Under the pieces are notes generated by a model. It did not search any database. It was given only the letters and a program-made list of their open reading frames with translations, and was not told where the DNA came from. 23,310 nt of DNA from Sergeia podlipaevii (Eukaryota; Euglenozoa; Kinetoplastea; Trypanosomatida; Trypanosomatidae), in NCBI GenBank assembly GCA_030849805.1, contig JASANZ010001901.1, positions 1 through 23,310 of the forward strand, in the 5' to 3' direction. A program made the translations under genes and the position numbers. Positions 7,748 to 15,984 of this stretch are shown here, one piece after another; position 1 is the stretch's first letter, and each line of letters starts with the position of its first letter.

Positions 7748-8236
7748 CTATCTCCTCTGCTTGCGCAACACTTTACGGTTCTTAATGGCTGTTATTCGTG
7801 CCTCCTCCTTTCGCTGCTCCTTCCTCGCAAACTTCTCCTCTACACGCGCCTTCTTGTGTGACATGGTCCCACTTCTCGGCTCCTCACTAGATTCTAGCCC
7901 GCCTGCACGGTCCTTCTTCTTTTCAGCACCACTACTGCCAGACTTTCCATCGCGCGCCTCGTCGCCCCGCTCCTTCTTTACAGTGCGCACCGCCTTCTGA
8001 ATCTCCTTCGGGCTCGCACGACTCAACACAGCAGCAGCAATGCGCTTGCGAGCCTCCGCAGCTAATGTTAGGCGAGCCGCCTCACTCTCGGCGGTTTTCA
8101 CAGGAGGTTGAGAGCTCTGCATGGCCGCCTCACGATTACGCTTGCGTTGCGACGCACCGCCAGAGCTACTCGAAGCGGCGAACTCGGCAAAGAAGCTGGG
8201 TGCCTCCTCGGCCCACTCCTCGCCTTGATCTGCCAT
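7748..8236 (-). CDS. Small basic protein of unknown function, possibly nuclear/nucleolar
   Basis: A 162-residue protein I do not recognise. The N terminus (MADQGEEWAEEAPSFFAEFA) is acidic with aromatics. About residues 22-45 are Ser/Arg-rich, 50-90 form an Ala/Arg helix, 90-125 are a Lys/Glu/Ser-rich disordered stretch, and 125-162 are very basic (SHKKARVEEKFARKEQRKEE, ending NRKVLRKQRR). The basic tail looks like a nuclear or nucleolar targeting or RNA-binding segment, as seen in small ribosome-biogenesis factors; this is inference from composition only. It has no signal peptide, membrane segment or catalytic motif. Its GC-rich coding composition matches its neighbours and contrasts with the AT-rich spacers, and the frame is clean, which supports a real gene. 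It lies between eL31 and PEX19. Ends TAG. Confidence 0.8.
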   Translation of the reverse strand: MADQGEEWAEEAPSFFAEFAASSSSGGASQRKRNREAAMQSSQPPVKTAESEAARLTLAAEARKRIAAAVLSRASPKEIQKAVRTVKKERGDEARDGKSGSSGAEKKKDRAGGLESSEEPRSGTMSHKKARVEEKFARKEQRKEEARITAIKNRKVLRKQRR

Positions 8237-8672
8237 TTGCTATTTGATAATTGTAAAAAAGGTATTTTAAAAAAAGTTCCTTTTTTTTGAAAAACAGACA
8301 AAAAAAAAGAGGCAATACGCTATACCTGCGTATGCGTATTCTCGTCACACTTCCATTAAGAAAAAAAAAAAATCAAAAGAAATCACATAGAGAAGAAAAA
8401 TGCATATAGAAAGCATTGCATCGAGAAAAAGAAAAGAAAGAAACGAGCGCAGTGAGCACATAAAGCCATATGCCTTACACAGCTCTCAGTTCCGCTAAAC
8501 AGCAGAAGTTACTTTTCTGTACTACGCACAAAACAGCTCAAGAAAGAAAGTTGGGCGCACCTTCTTTTTTAAAAAGTTGAAGTAATTTTTTGTTTTGTTT
8601 TGTTTATATATAAAAAAATTAAAAGATAGTGGATTCCATTTCCGGCTTCAAGCCTTGTAAAGCCAGCGCAAC
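8237..8672. other. Spacer between eL31 and the small basic protein gene
   Basis: AT-rich sequence with several A and T runs. Within 150 nt of the basic protein start codon the minus strand has alternating U and A runs with several possible AGs (for example 8240-8241), so I cannot choose an acceptor. The rest is eL31 3' untranslated region. No gene is seen. Confidence 0.55.
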
Positions 8673-9239
8673 TTACTGCTCAATGGTCTTGGTGGTCAGA
8701 CCCTTGAAGGTGGCCACGGGGACGTTGGAGATGACGGTGTAGTAGTGCTTGCGCTTGCTGTCCTCGTTGGTCTCAGACTTGCGCTGAATCATGACGCGAA
8801 CGCGGCCGGGAACACCCTTCACGCCCTTGTGCCAGATGTAGGTGTTGAGGGAGGCATCGATGCGGTTATCGTTGGTCTTCATGAGCTTGCCAACAAAGGT
8901 CTTGATGCGCTTGATGGCGAGGGGAGCGCGCTTGTGGAAGGTCTTCTTCTTGAGGAGCTTGGCGAGGTGGATGGTGGCTTCCATGGTGATAGCGTCGGGC
9001 TTGCGGCCAGTGCGCTTGCGTAGGGAGGCGCGGGTGGCGCCACGCACGCGGGAGTTCTTGGCGGTGTTGCCAACGCCGTGGAACTTCTTACGCTTCTCGT
9101 CGTCCATCTTGGCGAGGACGCGCTTCCAGCGCTTGTCGTCGCGGTTCTTGCGGGTCTCGACGCTCTTCTTGCGGGCCTCGATGAGGGCCATCTTCTTGGC
9201 CTTGCCGAGCACCTTACCCTTGATACCAGCACGGGTCAT
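8673..9239 (-). CDS. RPL31: 60S ribosomal protein eL31 with N-terminal extension
   Basis: A 188-residue very basic protein. Residues about 84-188 match the eL31 family along their length: FHKRAPLAIKRIKTFVGK (101-118), DNRIDASLN (124-132), IWHKGVKGVPGRVRV (135-149) and YYTVISNVPVATFKGL (166-181) correspond to the yeast/human KRAPRALKEI, DVRIDTRLN, VWAKGIRNVPYRIRV and YTLVTYVPVTTFKNL blocks. eL31 sits near the polypeptide exit tunnel of the large subunit. The first 83 residues are an extra Lys/Arg-rich helical extension missing from the roughly 120-residue eL31 of yeast and animals; I recall trypanosomatid eL31 being enlarged in this way. Residues 48-76 (DEKRKKFHGVGNTAKNSRVRGATRASLRK) look like rRNA-binding sequence. 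The codon choice is strongly biased to G/C-ending codons, as for an abundant protein. Ends TAA. Confidence 0.95.
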   Translation of the reverse strand: MTRAGIKGKVLGKAKKMALIEARKKSVETRKNRDDKRWKRVLAKMDDEKRKKFHGVGNTAKNSRVRGATRASLRKRTGRKPDAITMEATIHLAKLLKKKTFHKRAPLAIKRIKTFVGKLMKTNDNRIDASLNTYIWHKGVKGVPGRVRVMIQRKSETNEDSKRKHYYTVISNVPVATFKGLTTKTIEQ

Positions 9240-9271
9240 TTTGTCCGGAATGTAAATTCACGACCTGTTCT

Positions 9272-9350
9272 CTAATAAATGGTGACAATATATACATGAA
9301 TGAAAAAGAGAGAAAAGTACAAAGGAAGTGGAAAGAGAAAAGAAAAATTT
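9272..9350 (-). promoter_or_regulatory. Polypyrimidine tract and acceptor for eL31
   Basis: On the minus strand 9302-9350 is a pyrimidine-rich tract of nearly 50 nt, followed by TTTATTAG with the AG at 9272-9273. The leader would be about 32 nt, a typical short leader for a ribosomal protein mRNA. A second strong tract farther upstream (9707-9771) is listed separately. Confidence 0.6.
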
Positions 9351-9700
9351 AAACATGTACCAAAGGGGAGAGAGAGAGAGAGGTCATTTTCAGCAATAAC
9401 AAATTATTATTGTTGGGTGCTTCTTCGCGAGTTCTCAATGCTTTGTGATAAGTAGGTTCATGATAACAAAGACGAACGATGGAAAGGAAAAAAAAAAGTG
9501 AATACAATTCATAGCAACATAGGGTGTAAAATACAAAAGGAAGTAATTTTTGAAAAAAGAAAAAGAAAGAAAGGGAAGGATTTAGTAGAAGCAACAAGCT
9601 TCTGTAAGTGCTTAAAACAAACATCATTAATTGTCAACAAACACATCAAGAGTGGAAGCAATTCAATATAAGCCTATACATAAACAAGAGAAAAAAAAGT

Positions 9701-9771
9701 CTTTAAGTGGGGGAGGGGGAGAACGAAGAAGAAGAAAAGAAAAAGAAAAGGAAAAGAAGACGCGAAGAAGT
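9701..9771 (-). promoter_or_regulatory. Second strong polypyrimidine tract just past the WD40 stop
   Basis: On the minus strand 9707-9771 is almost pure pyrimidine, with only about four purines in 65 nt, and the next AG is at 9701-9702. It begins about 20 nt after the WD40 gene stop codon, too close to leave that gene a normal 3' untranslated region if used, and about 460 nt upstream of the eL31 ATG. It may be a minor acceptor or a 3' untranslated region element. Confidence 0.4.
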
Positions 9772-9790
9772 CGCACATTGATTCCTCTGT

Positions 9791-11821
9791 TCAAGTACCA
9801 CTTGACATATGCAGCAGCTTCGTCACTGGCGGTGTGACATCAAAACGTTCTATTCGCCCTTCAAAGTTTGCCATAATGACATAGTGCCGCTTCGTGTGCG
9901 TGATGGGAGCGTCATTGTTCTTTTTGACCTGAAAAGGCAACGGAGCGAGTTTGTCCGAAGATTTATCATCCTTTTCCATCTTGTTCTTCGACGAGGATGT
10001 GCCTATGATTCCTTGCTGTTCCGCGTCTCCGTTCACAAGCAGAGATGCTCTAATTTCATAGCCGTGCCAGTGTGTAGCGGCGGTTGCAAGGAATCCAGGT
10101 CCTTTACACATGTGCACTCGTTTGCGAGGATAAATATACCGCACCTCCCCACTATCCGCCCAAGCAATCAACTGCAGATAACTCAATCGTGTCTTCCCAG
10201 CAGCACCATCAAAGCGCTTCCGCGAGGCGTCAGTAATTACTGCTGCCGCCGTCTGCGGTGGTTTCAGATTCATCAAACTAGGCACCCCTTTGCTGTCCTT
10301 CCTCGCTGCTAGTGAAGAGGAAGAAGCGGCGACGCCGTTCATCGAGAGAGAGATCGAGGGCAGCGACACGCCAGCGTTTGCCTTGGTTTCACTGAAGAAG
10401 CCTTCCAATGCCAACAGGTTCCACACCCATGTGGTACTTGGAAAAATCTGTATCTTCTTGAGGAGCACCGTAGGTTGGTCACGGTAAGAGGCCTCCCAGA
10501 TAAGCAGCTCGCCTGTTGCGTGTCCACTGTAGAATCGATAGGACACCCGTGACTCCTCTCGGCCAGCGGCAAGGCATGTCACGCGGCGCCTATCGTACAT
10601 AAGGGTTGCTGCTGATGCTGTGTGCTGCGCAGGTGGTTCCTGCGGTCCCGGCATCGCTTCACCGCCGTCCTCTGGTGTGGGAGTAGGAGACATGCGGTTG
10701 CGCTCAGCCTCATTATCAACGGGTGACTCGTACTGGCCAATGTACGCAGTCTTTGCTTCGCGCTCGGCCGCCTCGAGCTCTTGAATGGAAAGAGGTGGCA
10801 CTATGCCAGCCTTCGTGGCGGCAGTAACAGAGTCAGATGAATTTCGTAGCAGCACAGGCTCGGCTAGCATATGCACGTGATAGCGCGCCGTCTCCTCCTC
10901 AGCACTAATGTTCTGCCGGTAGCCGCTGTGACCACGATTGGCGCAGCGGTGAATATTATACGCAAAAGTGTTCTCTGCCATACCGGTGGTATCGTTGTAT
11001 CGTGGGACGTGTATCACATCAGTTTCTCGCGCATCCGCATCGATGTCCGCTTCACCTGTGGGGTAGGCGAGGGTGTCATCATAGCTGTAATCTGCAAGAG
11101 ACCAACATACGATTGCGCCATTCTCCTGGCCGACAAGCAGGTACTGGTTGCGTGGGGTCGTAATGGACGTTATCGCCAAGCAAATAGTTGGATTCTCCAT
11201 ACACCTTAGCATCGTCATCTCTGGCTTCAGTTGCACTGCAAAGACGCTATGCATGGATACAACGTAAAAGACGGAGGCTGCGCCGTCAGCGGCCGCTGCT
11301 GGGTTCAAACTTGAGGGAAGAGGAGGCAAATGAAGATGGGTGACAGGACCCTCACTAAGACGGCACTGCGTCTTGATGCGGAATGTCATCGGGTTCCACG
11401 CAGAAACGACGCCGTCCTCGCAGCCTGTAAGGACAACCTCTGTATAGCAGCCACGCATGACACAAGATATGACGGCGTCCTCGGCGCAGTTTTCAGGTAT
11501 ACCGTCTACTTGGTCATTGCCCTTACCAACGGTGTTGCCTCTACTTGCAGCTTTCAGATTGTGACGGCTTTCGATAAGAGCGTTGGTAGCGCTATTGTTC
11601 TGAACAGGGGGGTAGCAACGCACTGCGTTCACCCACAGTGGATGGCGAAGCAGCGACAATGGCTTGTGTGACTCTAGCTCCCACACAAACACACCGCCTG
11701 AGTTACACGCCGCGTACAGGCGGTTGCCGCTAACATCTACTTCGACGCACTTGATGGTATCGTGGGGACCCTTGTAAGGAAGACGAAGGCAGTCAAACGC
11801 TGGCAGTATGTCACTAGACAT
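9791..11821 (-). CDS. WD40-repeat-like protein of unknown function
   Basis: A 676-residue soluble protein with degenerate WD repeats. DTIKCVEVDVSGNRLYAACNSGGVFVWEL (21-49) is the clearest repeat. Others are YTEVVLTGCEDGVVSAWNP (126-144), NQYLLVGQENGAIVCWSL (225-242) and RFYSGHATGELLIWEA (429-444), and the last strand pair near the C terminus is HYVIMANFEGRIERFDV. A long variable, charged stretch (about 250-410) interrupts the propeller, including a Pro/Glu-rich segment near 366-402. I cannot place it in a named family; WD proteins of this kind are scaffolds. The open frame extends 12 codons upstream to a TTG, but that lies inside or upstream of the likely splice acceptor, so I start at the ATG giving MSSDILPAFD. 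Ends TGA. Confidence 0.88.
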   Translation of the reverse strand: MSSDILPAFDCLRLPYKGPHDTIKCVEVDVSGNRLYAACNSGGVFVWELESHKPLSLLRHPLWVNAVRCYPPVQNNSATNALIESRHNLKAASRGNTVGKGNDQVDGIPENCAEDAVISCVMRGCYTEVVLTGCEDGVVSAWNPMTFRIKTQCRLSEGPVTHLHLPPLPSSLNPAAAADGAASVFYVVSMHSVFAVQLKPEMTMLRCMENPTICLAITSITTPRNQYLLVGQENGAIVCWSLADYSYDDTLAYPTGEADIDADARETDVIHVPRYNDTTGMAENTFAYNIHRCANRGHSGYRQNISAEEETARYHVHMLAEPVLLRNSSDSVTAATKAGIVPPLSIQELEAAEREAKTAYIGQYESPVDNEAERNRMSPTPTPEDGGEAMPGPQEPPAQHTASAATLMYDRRRVTCLAAGREESRVSYRFYSGHATGELLIWEASYRDQPTVLLKKIQIFPSTTWVWNLLALEGFFSETKANAGVSLPSISLSMNGVAASSSSLAARKDSKGVPSLMNLKPPQTAAAVITDASRKRFDGAAGKTRLSYLQLIAWADSGEVRYIYPRKRVHMCKGPGFLATAATHWHGYEIRASLLVNGDAEQQGIIGTSSSKNKMEKDDKSSDKLAPLPFQVKKNNDAPITHTKRHYVIMANFEGRIERFDVTPPVTKLLHMSSGT

Positions 11822-11894
11822 GGCAAAAGAGAATGCGTTTCTTCTTTCAAAGGCCAAAAAAAAAAAAAATGTGCGCGTGTGTGCAGCGCAATTT

Positions 11895-11912
11895 CTAAAA
11901 GAAAAAAAAAAA
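11895..11912 (-). promoter_or_regulatory. Candidate trans-splice acceptor for the WD40-like gene
   Basis: On the minus strand a 12-nt U run is followed by CTTTTAG, with the AG at 11895-11896, leaving a leader of about 74 nt. A second U run nearer the gene (about 11856-11869) is followed by an AG near 11846; if that were used, the upstream TTG-initiated frame would be removed entirely. Both options support the downstream ATG. Confidence 0.55.
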
Positions 11913-13290
11913 AGATGGGAGAAAGAAATAGAAAAATGTTTGATTGCAAAAAAAGAAATGAGTAAGCGTCATCCCACTCACTATTTGTGGGTTTGATTTA
12001 TTTTTCTTTTTGCAAGTGCAGCCATTTTAGAAAAATAAAAAAATCCCATGAGTGAGTGCAATTAGAGAAGGGCAGGAGGAGCATCAAAGACCACAGGTAT
12101 ATAGAAATATTTTTATAATGACCTACTGAATATATGCCGGGAAGAAAAAAAAACGTTGTTGTTCTAGTGGCAGTAGTGGTACTAATCCAAATGCAAAAAG
12201 GAAACAAAAATGAAAAAAGATAATGTTCATTCGCGTCAAAAAACAATGTAAAAAAAAACAACATCCACCTAAACCTAAATCACAAACACATAGAGACCTG
12301 CATACATCTCTGCTTCTCTATCTCTCCCTCGCGATGGTTCTCTGAACATCCATCACAACGTAAGTAACATTGGTATATATAAATAGATTCATGGAAAAGA
12401 AATCGTTGTTGGTGGTGTTTAAAAAATAACGAATAGAAACAGATTAATAATACTAGTTGAAGTAAAAGGAAAAAAAAAAACAGTGGTGAAGATACAAAAA
12501 GAAAAAAAAACGTACAGAGATAATGCAAAATAAACGAATATATTGCATTTGAGAAGACCAAAACAAAACAAGACACTCAGCTATACAATACCACCATCAT
12601 CATTGCATCTATATGTGTGCATGCACGTGTGTAATGCGTGCGAAACAGTGAGGTGCACTCAACCGTAGAAAAGCAAAACACAGAGAAGAAAAACATAATA
12701 GTCAAGAGAACTGGTGCTGCGCTCAGCGTGACGCGCTTGCCAGGAATAAAAACAGTTGCGCATCAACAAGAAAAAAAAACCCTCACCGTCAGTAGTAACA
12801 GCGTCAGTCACGCTTATCGCAGTCAACAATCATACAAAAAAAGTAGTCTACGCACACATTTGATCGCTTTTGGTGTCCTTCTTTTTTCCTTTTAAATCTG
12901 TCCTCTTCTCTAAGACTGATCAAACGTGCGGCCTTCCAAACATCACTGATGCTAAACACTGAAATCTATATTAACTTACTCTTTTTTTGTTGTTGATGTT
13001 TATTTGCCCATTGCAAACACCAGCTCACACTGACACAAAAGGCCATTTTGTTTTGATTTGAATTTCTCTTATATTGATGCCTCCATTCATTTTATCTCTA
13101 AAAATATACACCCCTTTTTTTCTTCAATTTTCTTTCTTTCTTTCTTTGCCTTCGTGTGCATGTAAACATTGTTTCTGTTCTGTTTCTTTTCTTTTCTCGC
13201 TGCTCTTTCCTTTTTTTTTCATCGTTCTCACTTCGCTTTGCCGCCAGATATGGCCTTGTTGATGTGTATCTGTTTCTTTGTACGCTTCAC

Positions 13291-13309
13291 TGTGTATCCT
13301 AGATACACA
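13291..13309. repeat. 8-bp perfect hairpin in CFAP410 3' flank
   Basis: TGTGTATC and GATACACA flank a three-base loop CTA. A further copy of TGTGTATC lies at 13263-13270. It is about 600 nt beyond the CFAP410 stop codon and immediately precedes the CAT repeat. Role unknown. Confidence 0.75.
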
Positions 13310-13903
13310 TCATCATCATCATACGAGTATAATTAAAAGTCACTGAATCTACGGAAGAAAATAAATGAAAGAAAAAAATGGTGTCTTCTTCCTCCGAAAC
13401 CCATCACAACACAAGCAATCCATAGTGCCCAAGCAAATGTATGCGTAGACATGTGTACCCAAAAAAAAAAAAGCCACCCTCCGTCATGTAATAAAACCGT
13501 TTTACTACTGGCATTCTCCTTTTCATAATACATCCGTGTTTACACCGAACACAAATACGTTCACAGTGGTTCTTGGCATCTTTATTCGATGGGCACACAA
13601 TACCATGTGCGTGTACACACACACACACATGATAGCAAAACAAGATAAAGGAGCAAGCAAAATAAAGAAAAAAAAAGTACCTAATACAATGACAGCAATC
13701 ACAGAAAACACAAATTGAAAAGAGGAAAAGTAAAAGCAGTTTAGTGCAAAAAACGCCCGACATCACTGCCACGCTATACACACGCGCACATATATATATA
13801 TATATATACACTTGCATATAGAAGATACTAAACATATGGCAAATGCCCACATAAAAAGAAGGGGAGAAATTGCTACTCTGCGTCTTCTCTTCCTTTTCCT
13901 CAA

Positions 13904-14154
13904 TCAATACCCACTCATAGAGTCAATGAAGCGACGCACTTCATTCAGACCCTGGGGGGATAGCTCTGAGCAAAGCACCTTCACAGCCTGCACAATCCCA
14001 GTTTCAGAAGAACTTCCTCCGGACATTCCACCCGCTGCCGCCGTCGCTGCCCTAGAGGATGGCGTCGATGAATGTTGGTAGGCGCGCTGCGCACCACCGC
14101 TACCACCACTATTCGCACCTGCACGAGGCTGGTGTCCCGCCGAGCTCGCATTGC

Positions 14155-14189
<35 letters not shown>

Positions 14190-14800
14190 CTGGGCGCACT
14201 GGAATGAGCAGCACGAGGGGCAGGCGCGTCAGGAGGAGCGGAGCCGCGTCTACCAGAGTTGTTCTTGGGCAGCTTTGGTGACTGCTGCTTCGGTGACTGC
14301 TGCTGCGGTGCAGGCGGCGACGCGTATCCACCCTCGGGGGCGTCTGCGTAGCGCGATGGTGGAGGGGCGAAGTAGATAAGCTCCGGAAACACACGCACGG
14401 CGGCTTCCCGCTCGGGATCGGTGATATCAACGTCATCGAGGCGCTCGAGGGAGGGGATAGCTGCAATGATGAAGCGGCGGTAGTTGGGATCTCGGCTGAT
14501 GGGATTGTCAGAGAGGTTCAGTACCTCAAGATTCTGTAAGCGCGTGAGGTGCAGCACCTGGTTGATGTCGCGAATCTGATTCCGACGCAGGTACAACTCC
14601 CGAAGAGAGTGGCAGTTGGAGACTGCCCCAAGCTCGCTGAGCTCATTCAAAGACAGCGAGAGCACCTCCAAGTTGGCAGCCTGCCTGAGGACGCCGATGT
14701 CAGACAACTGCGCTGAGCACACGTTCAGCTTGTTGACACGGTAGATATCATCCACCTTGGACTTTTGAAGCACAAGATTAAGTGTGAGAACGCCAGCCAT
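13904..14800 (-). CDS. CFAP410: CFAP410 (C21orf2)-type leucine-rich-repeat ciliary protein
   Basis: A 298-residue protein. Residues about 5-145 are an LRR domain: [61 protein letters not shown] and [13 protein letters not shown], closed by the cap [21 protein letters not shown]. Spacing and wording match human CFAP410, with LYLRRNRI, LEVITLSVNSI and LPRLQKLDNQAVT. Residues 146-265 are a disordered Pro/Gln/Ser/Ala linker with a ten-asparagine run (205-214). The last 32 residues ([31 protein letters not shown]) form a short amphipathic helical segment, where I recall CFAP410 having an oligomerising helical bundle. CFAP410 acts at the basal body/cilium and works with NEK1 in animals. Length is close to the human protein. 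Ends TGA. Family assignment is strong; the oligomerisation role of this C terminus is inferred. Confidence 0.9.
14161..14190 (-). repeat. Trinucleotide repeat encoding ten asparagines in CFAP410
   Basis: An uninterrupted (GTT)n on the plus strand is read as AAC codons and encodes Asn 205-214 of CFAP410. All ten codons being identical points to replication slippage rather than selection for the residues, so the run length is likely to differ between strains. Confidence 0.9.
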
Positions 14801-15363
14801 GTTGTGTGTGTATTCTTGGGGAGCAGAGTAGCAGAAGATATATATATATAAATAAAGATAGCAGTAAAGAGAAAAATGTATGTGTGGATGAAGCTACACA
14901 AAAAAAAGAAAAAAAAAAAAAGAAACTCGCCAAAAATAAAAATAATAATAAAAAGAGGGAAAAAGAAGCGATATTCTACGCAGTTGCTTTGCTGTTTTTT
15001 TGCACTCAGAAGATCAATCGTTCGACAAAAAAAAAAGAAAAGAAGATATTGCTAACTTCTGTAAAAAAAGAAAAAAAATAGGAAAAGGACAAACGAGAAA
15101 AGAAAAGTCAATACGAAGAGAAAAGATACATATATGTTTGTTGGAGACACAATAAGGCAAATGGTGCATGAGTCTGCTCACAATTGCATATCATATTCTC
15201 ATTCATTTATATATATGTTAAGACTCCTTGTTTTTCTTCTTTTTGCAACAGTAGTTGAGCAACCCAAACAAACGGCACATTAACCGCATGACCCAGCAAA
15301 CCAAAAGCAAAAGTATCAATAGAAAAATACACAATTGCATGCTCGTACGGGAAAAAAAGTCGT
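14801..15363. other. Spacer between TRAPPC5 and CFAP410
   Basis: AT-rich, with many A runs of 6-12 nt (U runs in the transcript), a TA repeat (about 14840-14850) and the acceptor region listed separately. A plus-strand frame here is Lys-rich because of the A runs and is not a gene. Confidence 0.6.
14894..14932 (-). promoter_or_regulatory. Candidate trans-splice acceptor for CFAP410
   Basis: On the minus strand a U-rich tract (about 14899-14922) is followed by GTGTAG, with the AG at 14894-14895. The leader would be about 93 nt and carries no upstream ATG. Confidence 0.6.
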
Positions 15364-15984
15364 CTAAATCCGTACTTTGCGCTCTCGCTCCCAAACATGT
15401 TTGGCGAATCCGATAACAAATAACGACTGATGCGGCTTCCCTGGCTCCGGGTGGTGGTACGTCACAACCTCAGCCTCAAAGCCGAGGCACTGAAGTGCAC
15501 CTTGAATGATCCCACCGACAAAGCTAGCGTAGTTCACGTTCCATCTGCCTTCACTATCCACGTAGTCTGGGGAGGGAAAGACATATTTAAGAACCATTGG
15601 ATCGCTATCAAAAAGAAAAAATCGATCCGAGTTGCTCTCGCGCTGAATGTCGCTTACAGGTTTGCCAAACCAGCGCGACCACAGTTTATCCTGAAGTAAC
15701 TTTAGCACCGCTTCAACTGTAAGCGGACGGTTTTGCATTTCCAAAGGCTCGCGCACGGAGGCAAGCATAACTAATCTCGTACCGACGTGAGTACCAAGAG
15801 CGGTAAGGCGTACCTCGACTTCTTCCACATTACGTGCCTTGGTAGGGTATTTGAACGCGCGCGTGCACATCTCCGAGAAAAGAAAACTAACAGCGGAGAG
15901 AGAGACCTGCCCAGCAGCATTTCCAACTTTCTCGCCATACTTCTCGGTAGACAACCTTGAAGGGACCGTGGGCCGGCGGCTCAT
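15364..15984 (-). CDS. TRAPPC5: TRAPP complex subunit TRAPPC5 / Trs31
   Basis: A 206-residue Bet3-family protein, the fold shared by the small core subunits of TRAPP, the exchange factor for Rab1/Ypt1 in ER-to-Golgi traffic. It matches human TRAPPC5: VSLSAVSFLFSEMCTRA (27-43) against the SEFAFLFSEMVQY block; VEVRLTALGTHVGTRLVML (56-74) against LQTRLSELGQHVGVRMLDL; LWSRWFGKPVSDIQR (101-115) against VWKALFGKEADKLEQ; and NVNYASFVGGIIQGALQCLGFEAEVVTYHH (149-178) against LNCAAFTAGIVEAILTHSGFPAKVTAHWH. Residues about 1-26 are a variable Ser/Arg/Pro N terminus, as in yeast Trs31, and the C terminus is short and basic. No membrane segment. Length suits the family. Start is the ATG giving MSRRPTVPSR; ends TAG. 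The acceptor is unclear: U-rich tracts precede AGs at several places within 150 nt upstream. Confidence 0.92.
   Translation of the reverse strand: MSRRPTVPSRLSTEKYGEKVGNAAGQVSLSAVSFLFSEMCTRAFKYPTKARNVEEVEVRLTALGTHVGTRLVMLASVREPLEMQNRPLTVEAVLKLLQDKLWSRWFGKPVSDIQRESNSDRFFLFDSDPMVLKYVFPSPDYVDSEGRWNVNYASFVGGIIQGALQCLGFEAEVVTYHHPEPGKPHQSLFVIGFAKHVWERERKVRI

Larger units (their letters stand above)
9240..9790. other. Spacer between the WD40-like gene and eL31
   Basis: Besides the two pyrimidine tracts listed separately this spacer contains AT-rich sequence, a GA repeat (about 9368-9382) and A runs. No coding region is supported on either strand. Confidence 0.6.
11822..13903. other. Largest spacer (2.1 kb) between CFAP410 and the WD40-like gene
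   Basis: Presumably a long CFAP410 3' untranslated region plus the WD40 leader. It contains many A runs, a CTTT repeat (about 13130-13147), CA (about 13614-13629) and TA (about 13792-13808) repeats, a (CAT)n run near 13308-13320 and an 8-bp hairpin at 13291-13309. On the plus strand, 13105-13247 is a long pyrimidine tract ending in CAG next to an ATG. A plus-strand frame of 85 codons (12638-12895) and a minus-strand, TTG-initiated frame overlapping the CFAP410 stop lack coding character and are not annotated. Confidence 0.6.

Noticed and set aside
12576..12605. Box C-like ATGATGA and box D-like CTGA on the minus strand (C/D snoRNA candidate)
   Set aside because: The boxes are only about 16 nt apart, there is no second D box within reach and no terminal stem.
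12700..12790. GC-richer island with TGATGC and CTGA on the minus strand in the largest spacer
   Set aside because: No terminal stem and the C box is imperfect; not enough for a snoRNA.
13404..13907. Minus-strand frame of 167 codons overlapping the CFAP410 stop
   Set aside because: It starts at TTG, is full of Tyr-Ile and Cys-Val runs from TA and CA microsatellites, and has no domain.
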